DNA of 64,000 nt from SXVE01 sp036388895 (GTDB lineage: Bacteria > Acidobacteriota > Blastocatellia > Pyrinomonadales > Pyrinomonadaceae): NCBI GenBank assembly GCA_036388895.1, contig DASVQY010000064.1, positions 1 to 64,000 of the forward strand, given 5' to 3'. Each line of letters opens with the position of its first letter. The first letter of the stretch is position 1. Of the stretch, positions 60,159 through 64,000 are shown one piece after another. Under the pieces are notes generated by a model. The model did not search any database and was not told the DNA's origin. It saw only the letters and a list, made by a program, of their open reading frames with translations. The translations under genes were made by a program, and so were the position numbers.

Positions 60159-61151
60159 ATGTCTGAAGAAATCAAATCCAGCGAAATTACGCCGGAAAAC
60201 GTTTATTTAAATCGCCGCAGCTTTATGCGCGCCGGACTGCTTGCGGGAACGACGCTCGCCACCGCCGGCGTTTATCGTTTTTTTAATCCGCCGCCGGCGA
60301 AAGAGATTGAAACCGCTCAGATTACAGATATCAAACAGCCGTCAAACTACAAAGTCGAAGAAAAATTAAATTCTTTCGAGGAAATCACCAATTACAACAA
60401 TTATTACGAATTTTCGACCAGCAAAACCGCAGTCGCTCGAAAAGCGGAAAACTTCATCACGCGCCCATGGACGATTGAAGTCGGAGGACTCGTGCAAAAG
60501 GCGAAGGTTTTCGATATTGAAGAGCTTCTGAAGTACGAGCAGGAAGAGCGGATTTACCGTTTTCGCTGCGTCGAAGGCTGGTCAATGGTTATTCCTTGGG
60601 TCGGTTTTCCGCTAAAAAAAATTCTCGAAGCGGTCGAGCCTTTGGAAACGGCGAAATATGTCGCGTTTCAGACGTTTTACGGCGGCGCGAATCCTGAAAA
60701 TCCGCAGGTTAAATTGCCCGAAGGAAGAAATTCGATGCAGTCGTCTTTTGCGGCGGGAATCGAATTGCCGTATGTCGAAGGTTTGCGGCTCGACGAAGCC
60801 TTTCATCCGCTGACGATTCTGGCGACAGGTCTTTACGGAAAACAGATGCCCAATCAAAACGGCGCGCCGATTCGTCTAGTCGTTCCGTGGAAATACGGTT
60901 TCAAAAGCATAAAATCAATCGTGAAAATTAGCTTGACCGATTCCGAACCGCCGACGACCTGGAATATTGCCGCGTCTGATGAATACGGGTTTTACTCGAA
61001 CGTCAATCCGAACGTCGCGCACCCTCGCTGGTCGCAGGCGAGCGAACGCCGCATCGGCGAACTCGGAACACGCAAAACTTTGATGTTTAACGGTTACGCC
61101 GACGAGGTCGCTCATTTGTATGAAGGGATGGACTTAAAGAAGTATTTTTAA
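60159..61151 (+). CDS. msrP: Protein-methionine-sulfoxide reductase catalytic subunit MsrP
   Basis: 330 aa molybdopterin enzyme (YedY family). A Tat-type signal NRRSFMRAGLLAGTTLATAG is at residues about 18-37. The Mo-ligand Cys is in YRFRCVEGWSMVIPWVG. Repairs oxidised methionines of periplasmic proteins using electrons from MsrQ, encoded directly downstream. Length is typical. Confidence 0.95.
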   Translation: MSEEIKSSEITPENVYLNRRSFMRAGLLAGTTLATAGVYRFFNPPPAKEIETAQITDIKQPSNYKVEEKLNSFEEITNYNNYYEFSTSKTAVARKAENFITRPWTIEVGGLVQKAKVFDIEELLKYEQEERIYRFRCVEGWSMVIPWVGFPLKKILEAVEPLETAKYVAFQTFYGGANPENPQVKLPEGRNSMQSSFAAGIELPYVEGLRLDEAFHPLTILATGLYGKQMPNQNGAPIRLVVPWKYGFKSIKSIVKISLTDSEPPTTWNIAASDEYGFYSNVNPNVAHPRWSQASERRIGELGTRKTLMFNGYADEVAHLYEGMDLKKYF

Positions 61152-61161
61152 AGAAAAAAAC

Positions 61162-61213
61162 GGTTTTTGGTTTCGATTTTCTAAAAACCAAAAACTAAAG
61201 ACAAAAAAGCAAA
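61162..61213. repeat. A-rich inverted repeat between msrP and msrQ
   Basis: GGTTTTTGGTTT... (61162-61180) is partly repeated inverted as AAAAACCAAAAACTAAAGAC... (61181-61213). The right arm ends at the msrQ start codon. The unit AAACCAA/ACTAAAG resembles the other start-abutting A-rich repeats. Confidence 0.6.
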
Positions 61214-61214
61214 A

Positions 61215-61820
61215 ATGACCGACGTAAAATTCAACAAAATTTTAATTTTCATCAACTCTTTGATTCCGCTCGGATTTCTCACGTTTGACGCTTGGAATGG
61301 TAGATTGGGCGCGAATCCGGTTGAGTTTTTTCTGCGAACGACCGGCGTTTTGACACTTGTTTTTTTATTGGTAACTTTAGCTATTACGCCGCTCAGAAAA
61401 ATATTCGGTTGGAATAATTTAATAAAATTCCGCCGGATGCTCGGTCTTTTCGCTTTTTTTTACGGTTTTCTGCATCTCGTAACTTACAGCATTTTCGATA
61501 AAAGTTTGAGCCTTTCGGCAATCGTCGGCGATGTCTGGCAGCGACCGTTTATCGCCGTCGGAATGCTCGCGTTTTTTTTGCTGATTCCTTTGGCTGTCAC
61601 TTCGACTAACGGAATGATAAAACGCATCGGCGGAAAAAACTGGGCGCGACTTCACAAATTAACTTATTTAATCGCGATTCTCGGCGTGATTCATTTCTGG
61701 ATGATTGTGAAATCAGACTTGACTTATCCGGTTTTGTTCGGAATTGTTTTAGCCATTTTGCTTGGCTATAGGGTTTTTGCAAATCAGAAACCGGCAGGGA
61801 AAACGGTGAAAGCCAATTAG
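61215..61820 (+). CDS. msrQ: Heme-binding subunit MsrQ
   Basis: 201 aa with about six transmembrane helices (ferric-reductase-like domain; YedZ family). Conserved histidines for heme are seen in FFYGFLHLVTY and ARLHKLTYLIAILGVIHFW. Transfers electrons from the quinone pool to MsrP. Directly downstream of msrP, with an A-rich repeat in place of a Shine-Dalgarno. Confidence 0.95.
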   Translation: MTDVKFNKILIFINSLIPLGFLTFDAWNGRLGANPVEFFLRTTGVLTLVFLLVTLAITPLRKIFGWNNLIKFRRMLGLFAFFYGFLHLVTYSIFDKSLSLSAIVGDVWQRPFIAVGMLAFFLLIPLAVTSTNGMIKRIGGKNWARLHKLTYLIAILGVIHFWMIVKSDLTYPVLFGIVLAILLGYRVFANQKPAGKTVKAN

Positions 61821-61827
61821 AGATAAG

Positions 61828-62081
61828 TAGGGACGAGGGAAAAGGAATTAGGGATTAGGAAAACGTAATTAGATAAAAATTTTTGGTAATGAATTGAAAG
61901 TGATGTTTTTTATTCGTCTACAGATGAACAAGAATGATTGAAGATGATTAAATCGAATTTTATCCGTGTCTACCGGTGTTCATCTGAGGATAATTTTTTC
62001 TTAGCCTTACTTTTACTTCACTGCCAAAAATTAATCCTCAACAACAGAACCTAATTCCCAATCCCTTTTCCCTCGTCCCTA
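61828..62081. repeat. 254-bp nested palindromic element between msrQ and DnaC-like gene
   Basis: Three inverted pairs nest inside each other: outer 61828-61859 with 62050-62081 (29 of 32 pairing), middle 61878-61901 with 62009-62032 (about 18 of 24), inner 61921-61930 with 61977-61986 (CAGATGAACA/TGTTCATCTG, perfect). The whole element could fold as one long hairpin. It begins 8 bp after the msrQ stop, and its right end covers the DnaC-like stop codon. No ORF inside. MITE-like in form, but no target-site duplication is obvious. Confidence 0.85.
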
Positions 62082-62888
62082 TTTCTTCTTCATCTGGGAA
62101 ACTTTATCGAATGTTCTGCGAAAATCTTCGCCGTTCATCGGAACGGTTTTGCACATTTCGAAGAGTCTCGAACGGAGCCGAACGCCGATGCGGTCTTCTA
62201 AACATTCGTCGCGTTCATTTCGTCTATCATCGAGATAATTTGTCGTGAAAATCGTGAGTTTTTTATCGTTGTAGCGCGTGTTGATAATGTGCGCCATCGT
62301 GTCGCGCACCCATTCGGTCGGCTTCGACGCCCCGATTTCGTCTAAAACGAGAACTTCGGCGTCGAAAACCTGTGAAAGAACTTTTAGCTCGGATGTTTGA
62401 GTGTGCGAATTGTAAGAATCCTGAATTTCCTTCAAGAGCGCGCCGAATTCGTAAAAAAGACAGCCGAATCCGCGCTCGCTTAAACCTTTCAAAATCGAAA
62501 CTGCCAGATGCGTTTTGCCGACGCCGACAGTTCCCATAAAAAGAAGCCCGCGTTCAACCGCCGGATATTCATTCGTCAGACGGAAAGCGTATTTTAACGC
62601 TTCATTTTGCGATTTATTAAAAGCCGTATAACTGTGAAAATGACAATCGGCATAGCGTTTCGGAATTCTGACTTTATCAAGCTGGTTGGTTTGCGATTTC
62701 TGCTTGCGGCATTCGCATTTTCTAGCGCCTTTTCCTGCCACAACTTCCATTCCCGAACCGTAGCATTTCGGACAAACTTCCGGCTCGTCAGCGACTTCCG
62801 GTTGCTCGTAGAAATCTCGCTCAGGCGCAGACTGACCCGAATTCGGGACGGCAAATAGCGCCGGGAATTTTAATTTTTCTTGTGGCAT
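62079..62888 (-). CDS. DnaC/IstB-like AAA+ ATPase
   Basis: 269 aa. A zinc-finger-like N-terminal part (CPKCYGSGM...CECR) precedes the AAA+ core with Walker A GTVGVGKTHLAVS and Walker B VLVLDEIGASKP, plus sensor 1 IFTTNY and an Arg-finger region RLRSRL. Resembles helicase loaders of the DnaC/DnaI family; IstB is the other option, but no transposase is near. Probably the replicative helicase loader. The right arm of the 254-bp palindrome overlaps its stop. Confidence 0.88.
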   Translation of the reverse strand: MPQEKLKFPALFAVPNSGQSAPERDFYEQPEVADEPEVCPKCYGSGMEVVAGKGARKCECRKQKSQTNQLDKVRIPKRYADCHFHSYTAFNKSQNEALKYAFRLTNEYPAVERGLLFMGTVGVGKTHLAVSILKGLSERGFGCLFYEFGALLKEIQDSYNSHTQTSELKVLSQVFDAEVLVLDEIGASKPTEWVRDTMAHIINTRYNDKKLTIFTTNYLDDRRNERDECLEDRIGVRLRSRLFEMCKTVPMNGEDFRRTFDKVSQMKKK

Positions 62889-63192
62889 TTAGGCGATTTC
62901 TGAATGTTGATTTCCGTAAAAACCTTGTTCTAACCGTGGGCTTATCGGCGTAATTCTGGAGCCGTGATTTGGATTATAGCACTACTCAAAATGATTTCAA
63001 GTATTATTTCAAGATTTATAGCCCAGTAAAAATCGGGGTTCTACGAACGGCAAAAAATGCTGAAAAGTGAAGCTTTTGAAAATACAGGACTTAGCTTTAA
63101 CATAAATTTCACATTCGACTGGAAATTTTTCCGCCTTTTGCGAACGGCGCTCGTGTTATATTAAACTTTCGTTTTGCGCACTGTTACAATTT
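62889..63192. other. 304-bp divergent gap, DnaC-like / cREC gene
   Basis: Contains the promoters of two divergent genes. A single GTTACA half-site lies 6 bp before the 63193 ATG but lacks its TGTAAC partner. I see no other structured element. Confidence 0.4.
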
Positions 63193-63651
63193 ATGAGCAT
63201 TTTTCGCAGTATATTGATTAAATTAGGTTTAGCCGAATTCAAATCCGAGCGAACGCCAATCTCGGTTTTCCTTCTCGACGATGACCGTCGGCGTCACCGC
63301 TGGTTCAGAAAAAGATTCGAAGGCGACGAATTGGACGTAGCCGAAACGGTCGAGGAAGCAAAAGTTTTTTTAAGCGAGAACACTTACGACGCGATTTTTC
63401 TCGACCACGATTTATTGCCTCATCATTACGAATCGAATGAGCACGACGATTTTTCTACGACCGGTTACGCGATTGCCGAGTGGCTTAATGAGAATCGAAA
63501 TTTTCAACGCGCTTCGACGATTGTCGTTCACACGCGCAACGCCGACGCTGCGATAAAAATGGTGGAAAAGCTTCGTGAATCGGGAAGAACAGTCGAGTAT
63601 TGCGCTTTTCCGATGCTCGATTTGAAGATAAAGAATTACTGGAAGCGATAG
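63193..63651 (+). CDS. cREC (cyclic-phosphate processing receiver) domain protein
   Basis: 152 aa. A receiver-like fold with VFLLDDDRRRHRWFRKRF at the first strand and FLDHDLLPHHYESNEHDDF at the phosphoacceptor loop, which fits the cREC family (PF20274), a divergent REC family found with nucleotide-based systems. Not a normal response regulator: no output domain. Soluble; function unknown. Confidence 0.82.
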   Translation: MSIFRSILIKLGLAEFKSERTPISVFLLDDDRRRHRWFRKRFEGDELDVAETVEEAKVFLSENTYDAIFLDHDLLPHHYESNEHDDFSTTGYAIAEWLNENRNFQRASTIVVHTRNADAAIKMVEKLRESGRTVEYCAFPMLDLKIKNYWKR

Positions 63652-63693
63652 TCAAAGGGTAGTAAAAGCGAAAAGTAAAAAATAAGAAGTAAA

Positions 63694-63732
63694 AAAGGCA
63701 ACAACTCGGATTGATTTCCCGGTGTTGCCTTT
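63694..63732. terminator. Terminator between cREC and S41 genes
   Basis: Hairpin AAAGGCAACA / TGTTGCCTTT with a 19-nt loop, preceded by AAAAGTA-type A-rich repeats (63664-63693); between convergent genes. Confidence 0.75.
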
Positions 63733-63758
63733 CTCTTAATTGTTATTATAATGCCTGA

Positions 63759-64000
63759 CTACTTTTTCGCCTTCATTTCATCGAGTTCTTTTTGTGTTTG
63801 ATCAATTATTCGTTTCAAAGCGTTTTTTATGTTTTCTTCTTTCGCTTTTTCCGAAGACTTGTTTAAAGCCAAAAGATAAGCGGTCTTTAAAGCCAGTTCC
63901 TGCGGAACTTTTACGTCGGGTTCGACGCCTGTTCCTTCCCAATTTGTTTTCGTGATCGGACTGATGGCGCGTCCGGTCGGGATAAAGGCATCGAAATGTT
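63759..64000 (-). CDS. S41 family peptidase, C-terminal end (partial)
   Basis: The gene enters from the right edge; about 80 C-terminal residues are visible. The segment IPTGRAISPITKTNWEGTG followed by VEPDVKVPQELALKTAYLLAL is the typical C-terminal part of S41 (tail-specific or IRBP-like) peptidases. Catalytic residues lie outside the window. The tail is Lys/Glu-rich and helical. Confidence 0.85.
   Translation of the reverse strand, partial: HFDAFIPTGRAISPITKTNWEGTGVEPDVKVPQELALKTAYLLALNKSSEKAKEENIKNALKRIIDQTQKELDEMKAKK

Noticed and set aside
62079..62888. IstB of an IS21 element
   Set aside because: No istA-like transposase or terminal repeats of the IS21 type nearby; the N-terminal zinc finger fits a helicase-loader-like protein better.
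63184..63189. GTTACA half-site before the cREC gene as a fourth Rrf2 operator
   Set aside because: The partner TGTAAC at the 7-bp spacing is absent (the position reads CGTTTT), so only a 6-bp match remains.

Overview
The window looks like chromosomal DNA from an acidobacterium, most likely class Blastocatellia (Pyrinomonadaceae-like). Reasons: a VWA protein of the acidobacterial VWFA-related type (39900-41009), three secreted proteins with long FG-GAP/VCBS 'DYDGDGKxDxAVFRP' arrays, an S46 peptidase, moderate GC by eye with a strong codon bias, and many leaders without a Shine-Dalgarno site. This is a family-based inference; there is no rRNA in the window. I see no tRNA, rRNA, CRISPR array, prophage or transposase.

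Layout. 1-5305: end of a TIGR01777 epimerase, then a minus-strand kynurenine-pathway set (cyclase/formamidase-like, SDR, kmo, kynU). 5643-11838: crtI, mtgA, a secreted S46 peptidase, an M23 endopeptidase and a small membrane protein. 11969-14203: ECF sigma factor, double zinc-finger anti-sigma factor and B-box membrane protein. 14539-18816: flippase-like membrane protein, nrdR, secreted trypsin-like protease with FG-GAP repeats. 19581-24090: lon and an MltD-like lytic transglycosylase.

24318-37789 is the most distinctive region. An Rrf2-family regulator is followed by about a dozen co-oriented genes for thiol, quinone, carbonyl and peroxide chemistry (thioredoxin-like, DODA dioxygenase, two MDR quinone reductases, two aldo/keto reductases, tautomerase, Old Yellow Enzyme, AhpD-like, LLM flavoprotein, ABM monooxygenase, OsmC). 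Beyond these lie a cytosolic HtrA-like protease, trxA and a persulfide dioxygenase-rhodanese fusion. A palindrome TGTAAC-N7-GTTACA lies before the regulator and the HtrA gene, with a one-mismatch copy before the thioredoxin-like gene. I read this as a candidate Rrf2 electrophile/thiol-stress regulon.

37922-46487: lamin-tail/FG-GAP protein, VWA protein, deoB, two small membrane proteins, tsaD, PQQ-type sugar dehydrogenase with FG-GAP repeats. 46569-52902 (minus): a housekeeping run of hpt, rplU, rpmA, obgE, unknown 99-aa protein, nadD, rsfS, SGNH hydrolase, rlmH, DksA-like, comF. 53068-54756: RpiB-like and DeoC proteins whose N-terminal extensions resemble bacterial-microcompartment targeting regions, though no shell gene is present. 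54782-64000: TonB/TPR protein, a transmembrane pseudokinase, an unknown 620-aa secreted protein, msrPQ, a DnaC-like ATPase, a cREC receiver protein and the tail of an S41 peptidase.

A second theme is non-coding. At least eight gene boundaries carry inverted repeats, several of them built from degenerate 7-bp units (for example TTTTGGA). In five cases the A-rich sense arm directly abuts a start codon (mtgA, nrdR, obgE, rpmA, msrQ), where no Shine-Dalgarno is visible, and one such repeat is translated inside nadD.
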